Of a stretch of DNA of 64,000 nt, positions 43,141 through 54,533 are shown piece by piece. Numbering within the stretch: the stretch's first letter is position 1; every line of letters begins with the position of its first letter. This DNA is from Vibrio ishigakensis. GTDB lineage: Bacteria; Pseudomonadota; Gammaproteobacteria; Enterobacterales; Vibrionaceae. The translations under genes and the position numbers were made by a program. The DNA lies in the NCBI RefSeq assembly GCF_024347675.1, contig NZ_AP024881.1:1736001-1800000 (forward strand), read 5' to 3'. The notes beneath the pieces were generated by a model. That model searched no databases. It was not told the DNA's origin and was given only the letters and a program-made list of their open reading frames with translations.

Positions 43141-44430
43141 TTGCGCTACACACTGCACGCCCAAACAGATATTCATTTCGAGCCAGACATGAATCAGCTC
43201 TTGATTCACGATGTTGCGATACACCTCGAGCCACTACAATCTCGGCTTCTAGTCCATTTGATAGAACATCGAGCACAGGTAGTCAGCCTTGAGGATATCG
43301 TGCAAAAGGTTTGGCAGCGCTCGCACGTATCCGACAATCTGGTTCGTCAGGTCATCAGCGCATTAAGAGGGCATCTGGACGATAACGCTAGGCCCTATCA
43401 CATCATCAAAACCATTCCCAAGCAGGGTTATTTGCTAGATATTGAGGTCACGCAAAGCAAGATTGGCCAGCCCACTCTCGGAGCTAAGATCAAGCAGTAT
43501 TGGAAGTGGGGCGCAGGTGTTGCCTTGATTGGATGCGCCACTTTAAGCGGAATTCATTTTTTCTCTCACTCAGCACCAAGCCAGCGCATCAATGAAGTGA
43601 CCAAGCTGGTTATTCACCCGTTCACGCTGGAGAGTGAACAAGACAGCGACCTATCAGACAGCATTGAGAATTACCTTTTCTACGGGCTTAATTCCAAGGG
43701 CATAGATGTTTATAGGCATAGGCTCAATAGCGATGCAGATCAGCTTAGAGGAAGCCTTACCGAGCAAGGAAACAGCTACAAGCTCACTCTGTTTCTGGAT
43801 GAGGGTGAAGGACAAGCCATCAAGCTAGAAAAGACCTTTACCCTAGATGACTACTTCACCGCAATAGGCGATCTCGCCACCGAACTTAAAACCGAGATAA
43901 ATCATGATGACTGGCAATATCAGCCAAGTAATCATCAAGTGACCTCGGTGAACAATTTCGATGATTGGCAGGTGATCTCTGAAGGGATTGAAAGCCTCTA
44001 CAGTGGCAGTGATGAGCTTGATTCGATCACGGCTGAGCTCGATGAGATCCACCAACAAGGCAGAGATAATTATTTGGTGGACGCCCTGCTCTCTTATTCA
44101 AGCTCTGTGGAATACCTCAAGCGTCAAGATGAAAGCACTAAAGCCGAGGCACTCATGTTTGCAAAAGAGGCATTCGAGCAAGATCCAAGATGCGATATCA
44201 GCAATCTCTCATTAGGCTTGGCGCTTATCATCAACCAGCAATATGACCAAGCCTACCCCTACCTGAGTTATGCGGTAGAAACCGCACCTAGCGCCTTAGG
44301 TTTTTACCTGCTGTACAAGGTTGACCAAAAGACCCAAAACGACAAGGGTGCGGATTATTATCACAAACGCTTTCAATCTATGGCAAACAAACCATTGGAC
44401 GGGCTGTTTGTGCTTTCAGCATTGAAATAA
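43141..44430 (+). CDS. CadC/ToxR-like membrane-anchored transcriptional regulator
   Basis: A 429-residue regulator. The cytoplasmic winged-helix domain (residues 5-103) shows LEPLQSRLLVHLIEHRAQVV and SDNLVRQVISALRGHLDD, ending KTIPKQGYLLD. A single membrane span follows near residues 126-147, then a periplasmic domain of about 280 residues with helical repeats. This is the CadC/ToxR plan: a stimulus sensed outside the membrane changes transcription inside. The start is TTG at 43141, the only one keeping the full wing domain. A membrane protein gene lies 124 bp downstream and may be its target. Confidence 0.83.
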   Translation: MRYTLHAQTDIHFEPDMNQLLIHDVAIHLEPLQSRLLVHLIEHRAQVVSLEDIVQKVWQRSHVSDNLVRQVISALRGHLDDNARPYHIIKTIPKQGYLLDIEVTQSKIGQPTLGAKIKQYWKWGAGVALIGCATLSGIHFFSHSAPSQRINEVTKLVIHPFTLESEQDSDLSDSIENYLFYGLNSKGIDVYRHRLNSDADQLRGSLTEQGNSYKLTLFLDEGEGQAIKLEKTFTLDDYFTAIGDLATELKTEINHDDWQYQPSNHQVTSVNNFDDWQVISEGIESLYSGSDELDSITAELDEIHQQGRDNYLVDALLSYSSSVEYLKRQDESTKAEALMFAKEAFEQDPRCDISNLSLGLALIINQQYDQAYPYLSYAVETAPSALGFYLLYKVDQKTQNDKGADYYHKRFQSMANKPLDGLFVLSALK

Positions 44431-44553
44431 AAAAAGCTAAAAGGGTTTGAAAAAGGTTTGCATGGGTAAACCTTTGCCTTGCCTCAAAAGAGTTACACAT
44501 TGAAGATTGCACACTGTGCCCAGTTTCAATTAACCCTTTTAGAGGCACAAAAC

Positions 44554-45030
44554 ATGATTAAAAAGCTCGCCTTTCAGATCATCCCAATCCAAATTTTCTT
44601 TTTTATCTTCTGGTTTAAGAACGGCTTTATCGACAAGGTAATGGGTGTAACCCTAGGCATTATTACCCCGGAAACGGCATATCAAGGTGATACCTGGGCG
44701 GGCTGGAAAGGCTATATCGTAGGCACTTGGGACAAGAGTCAGGTTGCGCATGCAGTACTAAGTCCTACCTTCGACTTTATGTTCCCTATTTTGATCCTGC
44801 TGCAATGCCTGCCTTTCATTCTGATTATTCGCTCTGTGCTAGCGGGCGAGTTTATGGCAGAGAAAGAGCGCCCTTGGCTACTTCGCGGCGCGTTTGCTTC
44901 AATTTTTGTGGCCGGTTGCATGGTGTTCACTCAAACACTCGCAGGCGCAAGCGATGGTAAATACCTATGGCAATTCATCGCCTTTAGCATGATAGCCATC
45001 ATGTATATCCGAAACGAACAAGGTAAGTAA
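44554..45030 (+). CDS. Small multi-span membrane protein, possible CadC-like target
   Basis: About 158 residues with four hydrophobic segments (near residues 4-22, 62-84, 100-118 and 125-145). A CLPFILIIRSVLAGEF segment lies before the last spans. AGAGGC precedes the ATG at 44554, and the longer frame would prefix a non-hydrophobic stretch. The family is not recognised. It follows the CadC-like regulator and is closed by a terminator. A membrane protein regulated by the adjacent sensor is likely, but no motif shows its function. Confidence 0.68.
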   Translation: MIKKLAFQIIPIQIFFFIFWFKNGFIDKVMGVTLGIITPETAYQGDTWAGWKGYIVGTWDKSQVAHAVLSPTFDFMFPILILLQCLPFILIIRSVLAGEFMAEKERPWLLRGAFASIFVAGCMVFTQTLAGASDGKYLWQFIAFSMIAIMYIRNEQGK

Positions 45031-45038
45031 GCCAAGAT

Positions 45039-45062
45039 AACGCCCCACACTGGGGCGTTTTA
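45039..45062 (+). terminator. Rho-independent terminator
   Basis: AACGCCCCA pairs with TGGGGCGTT around CAC and is followed by a short T run. Confidence 0.88.
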
Positions 45063-45122
45063 CAGTTGACCCTGGTCAGAAAATATAAGAGCATCAGCTC
45101 GCATTTTTTCTATAGGTTCAAC

Positions 45123-45386
45123 ATGTCAAAACTCAAGCAACTCAAATCCTTTTTCACCGAAGTCATGGATTTTGGTTCTCGCGTCTGGGTGGTGAGCGTA
45201 CAAGCAGGCAAGGGCAAAGGCGAGTCTTATATTGTAAATGAAGACAGCTTCAGCGAGCCCCTGTCGTGGATGAAACGCAAAGGTTTCGATGAATCTATGC
45301 TAGCTCGAGTAGAAAAGATGAATCGCTCGCAAACCATGGACTTTGAGCTTAAAGACATTACCTATCGACTGCTTCGGGTGAAATAG
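45123..45386 (+). CDS. Small basic protein of unknown function
   Basis: An 87-residue basic, soluble protein (MSKLKQLKSFFTEVMDF start). TAGGTTCAAC precedes the ATG. Its stop lies 12 bp from that of the convergent gene at 45398. No family recognised. Confidence 0.5.
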   Translation: MSKLKQLKSFFTEVMDFGSRVWVVSVQAGKGKGESYIVNEDSFSEPLSWMKRKGFDESMLARVEKMNRSQTMDFELKDITYRLLRVK

Positions 45387-45397
45387 GTCAACAGACC

Positions 45398-45835
45398 CTA
45401 GTAGCCACGATTCTTCCAAAACTGCGCCTCATCTCGCCCAACGACCTTAAAGGTTTTCTCAGCGACAACCTTGCCGTTCATCTCCAGCACCATGCGCCAT
45501 TCCCCAAGGTTACTCTCCAGGCCATCGATTGGATGCATCAACTGAATAGTATCCCCAAGATAGAAGTTCCAGTCATTGCTGCGCACATAGATGTCTCCAT
45601 CAAACGGGGCTAGCACCTTACCTTTCTTGTTAATAATGCCAGGGTGATAGATGCAGTAATTAAGCAGTACGCCCTTGGCCTTTTTGATGTTCACAATAAA
45701 GCCAAATTCAACCTCTTCGTCCGCCACTACAGTGGTAGTGAATTCTTTGATTCTTGGAAGGTCTTTGGAGTCGGCATCCCAGTGGGAGTAGATACCATAG
45801 GAGGTCATTTCGACGATGGGAGTGCGTTTAGCCAC
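45398..45835 (-). CDS. DUF3859-like protein (tentative)
   Basis: A 145-residue protein rich in beta structure: KRTPIVEMTSYGIYSHWD near the start, GDIYVRSNDWNFYLGDTI near residue 80, and GEWRMVLEMNGKVVAEKTF near 115. The pattern fits DUF3859-type small beta-sandwich proteins, but I am only moderately sure of the family. No signal peptide. It is convergent with the 45123 gene. Confidence 0.6.
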   Translation of the reverse strand: MAKRTPIVEMTSYGIYSHWDADSKDLPRIKEFTTTVVADEEVEFGFIVNIKKAKGVLLNYCIYHPGIINKKGKVLAPFDGDIYVRSNDWNFYLGDTIQLMHPIDGLESNLGEWRMVLEMNGKVVAEKTFKVVGRDEAQFWKNRGY

Positions 45836-45982
45836 GTTTGTTCTCTGCTAGTAATTTGAGTGAGAGTTTAAAGCGAACATAAATGGGGAGCAAGCCATTG
45901 AATGTAAGGCAGTTTCCCAAGTGTGGCTTATACTGTTATCAAACGATAAGAGGAAAGGAAGCACCCTATCAAAGCCAAAGGA

Positions 45983-49032
<3,050 letters not shown>

Positions 49033-49232
49033 AGATGAAGCCAGAGTATAGCCATGTAATTCAATAAGATACAAGCCCGACCAATCAAAGCTTGAACTTC
49101 ACCTAAGCCGCCATATGTTTCAGAAATGCAATCAAGCCTTTGAATAAGGGCTATAGAATGAAGAAATTTTATTCAATAAAATCAGATGCTAGGGATGGAG
49201 GTTCGTTGATTTACAGATGAAAAAGGATATTC

Positions 49233-50594
49233 GTGTTTAAGAACAGTCACTACATCAAAAAGAACATAAAAATGGCCTGGCCTATCGCACTCAATGCTTT
49301 GCTAATGCAAGGCATGTTGATGATAGATACCCTGCTGATCTCTCCCCTTGGTGAAGGCTCACTAGCGGCTATGGGTATCGCCAGCACGATAGTCGCGCTA
49401 CTACTTGGGGTGCAAAATGCGCTAGCAAACGGCTCACAAAACGTTCTATCCCGCGCTTTTGGTTCCGGCAAAGCTGACCTTATTTCAAAATCATTTCTGT
49501 CTGGAATGATCATCAACTTGTCGGCTGCGATCTTATTCTTCCTAATGATCTCAGTACTAAAGTGGCCACTGATAAAACTCCTCAGCCAAGATACACACCT
49601 ATACCAAGACATCGATGCCTATCTGTCGGTGATAAAATACACCTTGATACTAACGGGTATATCTCAGGTTTCTATCGCGCTATTCAATGCTATGGGTAAG
49701 ACACATATCCCGCTTCTGAGTTATCTGTTGACCATGCCAGTAAACGCCGTGGTTTCTTACTATCTGATAAACGGCATTGGCAGCTTCAATGGTATAGGCA
49801 TCTCCGGTGCAGCCTTGGGCTCAGTAATCGCGCTAGGTCTAAGAATGACCTTCTTGCTCGCTTGCTTACGATTTCAGAAAACCTCTCAACTCTCTTTCTC
49901 CAAAGCATTTGATGGGATAAAACGAAACGTCACTCTGCACTTCAAAGAGATCTTCCCCATCGCCGCCAATATGATGGCTCTAGCCATGGGCCTCGCGGTG
50001 TATAACCTCTTGTATACACAGCTTCCGACCGAAGTGTATGCTGCTGTAGTCATGGTCACTCCTTGGCTCTCCGCCCTAGCTCAGTTCGTTGTTGCTTGGG
50101 CCGTATCCTCAGCAATTACCATCTCTCAGGCCATAGGCTCCAACAACCTAGAAACCCTAGATGCGGATGTAAACCTCAGCATAAAGGTTACCATAGCGGT
50201 ATCGGCGCTCATCTCTTGTGCCTCTCTGGGACTCAGCCTTATCATAGATAAAATCTATCCAGGTCACTCCCAACAAACCTACGAGGCACTGGCCACCATA
50301 GCCCCGCTCTATATCCTAATGCCATTAATCCAAGGCTATATAACCGTGCACGGACAAGTTCTTAGAGCCTTAGGCAAAACCACTGCAGTATTTAACATCA
50401 ACTTTGTCACCCGCTGGATCATAGCCCTGCCATTATTTGCCTTCGCTGTACTCGTTCTAAAGGCGTCAATCTTCTGGGTCTACGCCATTACGGTCTTCGA
50501 GCAGGTGCTTAAGATAGTGCCAATGCGATATCAGGCTCGTAAATTCTTGAAAGAGTTTGATGGTAAGAAAGCGAAAGAGTTGATGTATGACTGA
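49233..50594 (+). CDS. MATE-family efflux transporter
   Basis: A 453-residue membrane protein with twelve spans in two six-helix halves. It starts SHYIKKNIKMAWPIALNALL, has NVLSRAFGSGKADLI after TM2 and the second-half LGLSLIIDKIYPGHSQ region. MATE carriers export cationic drugs or metabolites using sodium or proton gradients. The start is GTG at 49233 with AAGGAT seven bases upstream. It is monocistronic. The island with its tRNA remnant begins 108 bp downstream. Confidence 0.9.
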   Translation: MFKNSHYIKKNIKMAWPIALNALLMQGMLMIDTLLISPLGEGSLAAMGIASTIVALLLGVQNALANGSQNVLSRAFGSGKADLISKSFLSGMIINLSAAILFFLMISVLKWPLIKLLSQDTHLYQDIDAYLSVIKYTLILTGISQVSIALFNAMGKTHIPLLSYLLTMPVNAVVSYYLINGIGSFNGIGISGAALGSVIALGLRMTFLLACLRFQKTSQLSFSKAFDGIKRNVTLHFKEIFPIAANMMALAMGLAVYNLLYTQLPTEVYAAVVMVTPWLSALAQFVVAWAVSSAITISQAIGSNNLETLDADVNLSIKVTIAVSALISCASLGLSLIIDKIYPGHSQQTYEALATIAPLYILMPLIQGYITVHGQVLRALGKTTAVFNINFVTRWIIALPLFAFAVLVLKASIFWVYAITVFEQVLKIVPMRYQARKFLKEFDGKKAKELMYD

Positions 50595-50668
50595 TGAAGC
50601 AAGAATATGGACATTCGGGTATTGTCGCTTACATTGTCTCTATCAGAAGAGTTATTGAGAAGAAAAAC

Positions 50669-50696
50669 AAAAAAAGGCCTGATAAATCAGACCTTT
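50669..50696 (-). terminator. Terminator facing the MATE gene, probably of a former tRNA-Ser gene
   Basis: On the minus strand AAAGGTCTGA pairs with TCAGGCCTTT (one mismatch) and runs into seven T residues. It lies 6 bp beyond a tRNA-Ser 3'-end sequence read in the same direction. Confidence 0.75.
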
Positions 50697-50702
50697 AGAA
50701 TG

Positions 50703-50716
50703 TGGCGGTGAGTGAG
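50703..50716 (-). other. tRNA-Ser 3'-end remnant, candidate island attachment site
   Basis: The minus strand reads CTCACTCACCGCCA, the acceptor-stem 3' strand, discriminator G and CCA of a serine tRNA, followed by a terminator. The sequence on the other side is not tRNA, so this is a 3' fragment as left by tyrosine-recombinase integration. Confidence 0.5.
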
Positions 50717-50807
50717 AACTTTCAAGCACGCTTTTAACTCTCTGATTTTAATGAGTTATTTTTTAGAAATTCGATTTTTCTATCCAATTTCCTATCCTTT
50801 TAACAAA

Positions 50808-50823
50808 TGTGATCAGCATCACA
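50808..50823. promoter_or_regulatory. Orphan CRP-type palindrome
   Basis: TGTGATCAGCATCACA is a perfect TGTGA-N6-TCACA dyad within 25 bp of a terminator and far from any gene start, so its target is unclear. Confidence 0.45.
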
Positions 50824-50845
50824 AACAAGCGTCTACTGTGGTCAA

Positions 50846-50873
50846 AAAAACCGGCGCAAACCGGCTTTTTTAG
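50846..50873. terminator. Probable bidirectional terminator next to the AlpA-like gene
   Basis: AAAACCGG and CCGGCTTTT flank a 6-nt loop with A and T runs outside, so it could end transcription from the AlpA-like gene on the minus strand. Confidence 0.5.
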
Positions 50874-50893
50874 TCGTGAGTATTGTCCAGATA

Positions 50894-51322
50894 TTATAGC
50901 ATCTGACGCTTCAGTTTTTGAGCCTCAAACCAATCAATGACTTCGCTTTCCACCCAACCAACACGACGCGCTGATAGTTTAACAGGATGCGGAAAACCAC
51001 CATCACGCATTAAGACGTACAAACTCGAACGCGCTACTCCAAACTCCGCCTTTAAAGTCGCATAGCTGTGAAACCTTAGAAGTTTGTTTTCGTTCTCGGG
51101 GCGATGATAATCATAGTATTCCTTTGGGCTATGGTTGCGTTCCAAAATCTTCGCACGCATCCAGGACTCAATTTCTTTCACGTCCCAACGCTTAGCCTTG
51201 CCTAGGATCTGAATAGGCGCGGGGAAGGCCTTATTCTCAATCAAGGTATTGATAGTATTGCGAGAAATTGCGATTGCGACAACTAAGCGGTCGATGTCCA
51301 AAATTTTAACTTTCTGGGTCAT
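50894..51322 (-). CDS. AlpA-like regulator with two excisionase-type HTH domains
   Basis: A 142-residue protein with two AlpA/excisionase-type HTH units. The first covers residues 10-55 (AIAISRNTINTLIENKAFPA, then KRWDVKEIESWM). The second covers residues 80-138 (FGVARSSLYVLMRDGGFPHP, then RRVGWVESEVIDWFEAQ). AlpA proteins control integrase expression or excision in prophages and genomic islands. Two units in one protein are unusual. It is the first gene inside the putative island, about 180 bp from the tRNA-Ser remnant, and points away from the integrase. Confidence 0.82.
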   Translation of the reverse strand: MTQKVKILDIDRLVVAIAISRNTINTLIENKAFPAPIQILGKAKRWDVKEIESWMRAKILERNHSPKEYYDYHRPENENKLLRFHSYATLKAEFGVARSSLYVLMRDGGFPHPVKLSARRVGWVESEVIDWFEAQKLKRQML

Positions 51323-51681
51323 AAATCATGCTCCTTATTCGGATAAAAAATGAACTCACTCTTTACAAAAGAGCTCTGTTCTCTCGCAAAAAACATACCC
51401 CAACTCATACTTGCGCGGTGCAGCTACTTTTTATCCTTCGTCTCAACTCGCAAAGATAGAAATGTAACAATTTAAACCGTTGACTTTACTAAGAAAAATC
51501 AAATATGAGAGCGGAAAAAACCTCTTAAAAATGAGTTGTAAGTAATTACAAATTACAAACATCAAGAGCTAGTTGAAGTGCATTTTTACTCTATCGAACG
51601 TGCCAGATCATGCTGAACTTCATACCTACATTTCGTCATTCACGAAATTTAAAACGTAAAACCGCGTCTTAAAATCTCCTC

Positions 51682-51852
51682 GCCCATACACACTGAAGTG
51701 TGCATGGGCTCAAAAATTTTTCTCGGCCTATCGGCCTCGCTGTGTCGACCACCTTCGACACAGCGAGGCCTCTATCCACACAAGGCATCACAGCGCTGAC
51801 GCGCACACATCCACAGTGACAACGCCGCGCACACCAAAAGCTCCGCTTTTGG
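51682..51852. other. Cluster of perfect hairpins in the island
   Basis: Three strong inverted repeats within 170 bp. GCCCATACACACT...AGTGTGCATGGGC occupies 51682-51709 (one mismatch), GGCCTCGCTGTGTCG...CGACACAGCGAGGCC occupies 51733-51770 (15 bp, perfect), and CCAAAAGC...GCTTTTGG occupies 51834-51852. They could be recombination, replication or RNA structures. No ORF in the region looks real. Confidence 0.6.
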
Positions 51853-52304
51853 AGCGCAACCCTACTTTCCTCCCCTGCTTTTGGGCATATCCAAAGTAAC
51901 AGTGAGCATCACTGCAAAGTCCGGAAACCCGAACCGGCGCCTGCATTGGCAGGTATTGGGGCTCATAAAAGAGCGTGAAGCGATATGACTCATCACGTAA
52001 AGGCCGAAACGCCCGAAGTAGATGAGACCGACTGACCTCGAACAGATGAAATCGAGTCTAGCCACAGAATAGGGCCGGAACCCTACCGAGATAGGGCGCT
52101 GAAAAGCATGAGTATTCTGAGCTGAACAGATAAAACAGGGGGGCTTGTCCCACACAAGACGAGAAGAAACCGCTCGAACCAAGGGTTAAAAGTGGTCAAA
52201 CACGCTGAAGTCACTCGCACGCTGGCAAGCATTAAGTCGAAGGCTGAGCCGGTACCCATAGGGGTATCTCTTACGAGGTCTCGAACAACAGAGCTGGATG
52301 AACC
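51853..52304. other. Non-coding segment upstream of the HTH-integrase pair
   Basis: About 450 bp with many short inverted repeats (for example GGGCCGGAACCCTACCGAGATAGGGC). The 106-codon frame on the minus strand is rich in Arg/Cys/Phe and looks like a by-product of the structured sequence. A structured RNA or attachment site is the most likely content. Confidence 0.4.
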
Positions 52305-52541
52305 ATGGAAAAGTTTAATGCTGAAGAAGAGCTAAGAAATCTGCGAGAAAAACGAAACATACAACGCAAAAGCAAGCCTTACCTCGCCTCAAAGTTAGAT
52401 AGGTATGGTTACGAGATATTAGCACTTCACTGCAATGGGGCTAACCCCTCTGAAATTCACGCATGGCTAATCGCAAACACAAGAATCAAAGTGGCTAGGA
52501 CCACTGTTTATAGATGGATTAAGAAACATGCCAAAGATTAA
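52305..52541 (+). CDS. Small helix-turn-helix protein, partner of the island recombinase
   Basis: A 78-residue protein with an acidic N-terminus, then a predicted HTH (NGANPSEIHAWLIANTRIKV, then ARTTVYRWIKKHAKD) at its C-terminal half. It likely regulates or accompanies the recombinase, whose start lies 14 bp inside this gene's end. GGATGAACC precedes the ATG. The overlapping arrangement is consistent with translational coupling. Confidence 0.65.
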   Translation: MEKFNAEEELRNLREKRNIQRKSKPYLASKLDRYGYEILALHCNGANPSEIHAWLIANTRIKVARTTVYRWIKKHAKD

Positions 52542-53412
52542 AGACCCGCTTCTGGTCGCAAAGAAGCAAACAAAAAACGTAATGAAGAAACTGAGTATTC
52601 GTAGCTTGGGGACCAAACGCAACTACGCTCGTTCCCTGATCAAGTTTGCTCAACATTTAAATCTAGAGAAGAACACCAGCCTTCGAAACGCTACCAAGAC
52701 TCAAGCCATGCAATTTCTGGCAGATCGCTCAGTCGTTGTTGGACAAAAGCAGCTCGATATGGACAGACAAGCCATACAATCTCTACTGCAACACAATGGT
52801 GAGTTGGAGTCTAAGCAAACTCTCGAGGTCATCAAAACAGAGCTAGAAGAAGTCATCCACTCTCGATCTTATAGAGATGAGCAAGTTGATTCAGTCCAAC
52901 AAGCTCAAAGCACTAAGCACTCCCTTACGACTCGAATAGCCGTGGCAGCAGGTTTAAGAGCCCATGAACCTGGGACGATTTTACCCCTTGAAGAAAGGGA
53001 ACCCGATTTTCGTATAGAGCACTCTCCTTACCGCTTTGCTGGACAAGAAGGTTGGGTCGCCTACACCGTCGTTGGTAAAGGGGGCTTGTGCCGAATAGCG
53101 ATGCTTCCCAGAGAACTTGCGGATGAGTTAGAGGAGCACAGGCTCGACAAACCTATCTGGAAAACTGACCGAGACATCCCCTACAAAACGCATTACGACA
53201 TCGGCTTTGGCAAACAATGGTCAGACTCTTTTTCCAAAGCCTCAAATCGCGTACTTGGTTGGAGCAATGGTGCACATGGATTACGACACACCTATGCCCA
53301 AAGACGAATGGAAGAGCTACTGCACCATTGCTGTTACGAAGAGGCGCTTAAGGCCGTCTCACAAGAGCTAGGGCATCTCAGACCTGATATCACGCTTGTC
53401 TATTTGAGATAG
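52528..53412 (+). CDS. Tyrosine recombinase/integrase of the island
   Basis: A 294-residue site-specific recombinase. The N-terminal SAM-like domain (SLGTKRNYARSLIKFAQHLN, residues 25-110) is followed by the catalytic domain. Catalytic residues: Arg in VAAGLRAHEPGTIL near residue 149, Lys in VVGKGGLCRIAMLP near 188, His and Arg in HGLRHTYAQRRM near 252, and Tyr in ITLVYLR near the C-terminus. This matches the Phage_int_SAM_5/Integrase_1 type. It could integrate the island at the tRNA-Ser 3' end. It overlaps the HTH gene by 14 bp. Confidence 0.86.
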   Translation: MPKIKDPLLVAKKQTKNVMKKLSIRSLGTKRNYARSLIKFAQHLNLEKNTSLRNATKTQAMQFLADRSVVVGQKQLDMDRQAIQSLLQHNGELESKQTLEVIKTELEEVIHSRSYRDEQVDSVQQAQSTKHSLTTRIAVAAGLRAHEPGTILPLEEREPDFRIEHSPYRFAGQEGWVAYTVVGKGGLCRIAMLPRELADELEEHRLDKPIWKTDRDIPYKTHYDIGFGKQWSDSFSKASNRVLGWSNGAHGLRHTYAQRRMEELLHHCCYEEALKAVSQELGHLRPDITLVYLR

Positions 53413-53539
53413 CAATAACCCTCAACCACGAACAGAAAAAAAGCGTGACTCAAAATTTTATTTCTTTTTCTTCGCCTAACTCATGTGCAGACCAATTTCG
53501 GTCTACATCAACGATGTTAATTTATCTAGGGAGTACCCC

Positions 53540-53887
53540 ATGAAATATCAAGATTTTAACGAGCTTATTAAGAAAGTTGAGGAAAAAATCGGGATGTTGG
53601 AACACCAGACGTCATGGTTAAAAAATGACCTTCGGGAACTGCATACAGCCTTCATTGAGAGCCTGTTGCAGGAAGAATCTGAAAAGGAAAAAGTAACAAA
53701 CGCTGAGGACTCAGGACCTAAGTTTGTGCCTGATGATGACTTTCCTTTCTATACGACCATATTGTCTAGAATCAAAAAGAAAGCACTCCCTTATGGAGTG
53801 CTTCCTCATGATAACTACTCATACTATAAATCGTGCGTTCCCTTGTACTTGGCAAGCTCCAACAACTTGTCCGAAAGTTCGTCCTGA
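53540..53887 (+). CDS. Coiled-coil small protein of the island
   Basis: A 115-residue protein (ATG at 53540, AGGGAG 8 nt upstream). Residues 1-50 form a helical or coiled-coil stretch (NELIKKVEEKIGMLEHQTSW). The second half is basic and aromatic. It ends inside the convergent membrane-protein gene (64-bp overlap), and a minus-strand terminator lies within its coding sequence. No family recognised. Confidence 0.5.
   Translation: MKYQDFNELIKKVEEKIGMLEHQTSWLKNDLRELHTAFIESLLQEESEKEKVTNAEDSGPKFVPDDDFPFYTTILSRIKKKALPYGVLPHDNYSYYKSCVPLYLASSNNLSESSS
53774..53803 (-). terminator. Minus-strand terminator inside a plus-strand gene
   Basis: On the minus strand AAGCACTCC pairs with GGAGTGCTT around ATAAG and is followed by TCTTTTT. 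It ends the membrane-protein gene but lies within the coding region at 53540-53887. Confidence 0.75.
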
Positions 53888-54261
53888 GTCACTTTGAACC
53901 GTTCATCCAGAATATCATAGCGCATTCGATATTTAGCACTCGTCACCGCGATATAGGCCAGCCAAAGCGCCAATAACCAATGAAACCAACTTACTCCGCC
54001 TATCAAAGGGTTGATACCCATGAATTGGAGCTCAAGCTCTTCTGCGGGCACAGCATCAGCCTTTGAGGCGAACAGGTCTACCCATCCATTCCATTCGAGC
54101 CCAACATAGTATTTGTCTTCCGCTACTTCACTGGTATACGGGCAGTGAAGATTAGCGCACTCGTATATGCTCAGCGAATGGCCTTGAGCTTTGTATACCC
54201 CTACTGAACTTATCAGCGTTAGCATAATTGCAATGAACATTGCACCATAAAGTCTCAACAT
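53824..54261 (-). CDS. Two-span island membrane protein, unknown
   Basis: A 145-residue protein with a first membrane span (residues 3-21), an external domain with two Cys (EC and HC, near residues 34-39), a second span (95-112), then a charged, coiled-coil-like tail (DILDERFKVTQDELSDKLLE). The ATG at 54261 has AAGGTGG six bases upstream; the longer GTG start would overlap it. No family recognised; a terminator lies just past its end. Confidence 0.6.
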   Translation of the reverse strand: MLRLYGAMFIAIMLTLISSVGVYKAQGHSLSIYECANLHCPYTSEVAEDKYYVGLEWNGWVDLFASKADAVPAEELELQFMGINPLIGGVSWFHWLLALWLAYIAVTSAKYRMRYDILDERFKVTQDELSDKLLELAKYKGTHDL

Positions 54262-54533
54262 GATTTCCACCTTAGTGATTGGGTTAATTTCATAACCACC
54301 ATATCAGGTCGAATAGAGCCCGAAAGCCCTTGTAGAAACACTCAAAAAAGATAGGTGAAAAGCACATAACTGCCGAGCGCATAAGCCCCTCCAAACCAGC
54401 CTTCAAAGCAAGCCAAGCTGGGTCTGAAAGAGTTAAGTTCCACTTCTGTGGCAACACTGATTTTTTACCAATTTAACTGACTTACGTCGCTCAGAAGCAA
54501 CCGCACAGTGTGTGTTGCATAGAGGGTCAGACA

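Noticed and set aside
51862..52182. 106-codon minus-strand ORF in the structured island segment
   Set aside because: Biased toward Arg, Cys and Phe, no good start signal, and overlapping dense inverted repeats; a non-coding structured region fits better.
54310..54440. Short minus-strand frame with a membrane-like segment
   Set aside because: Only a GTG start after a stop, no ribosome binding site, and about 30 codons; insufficient support.
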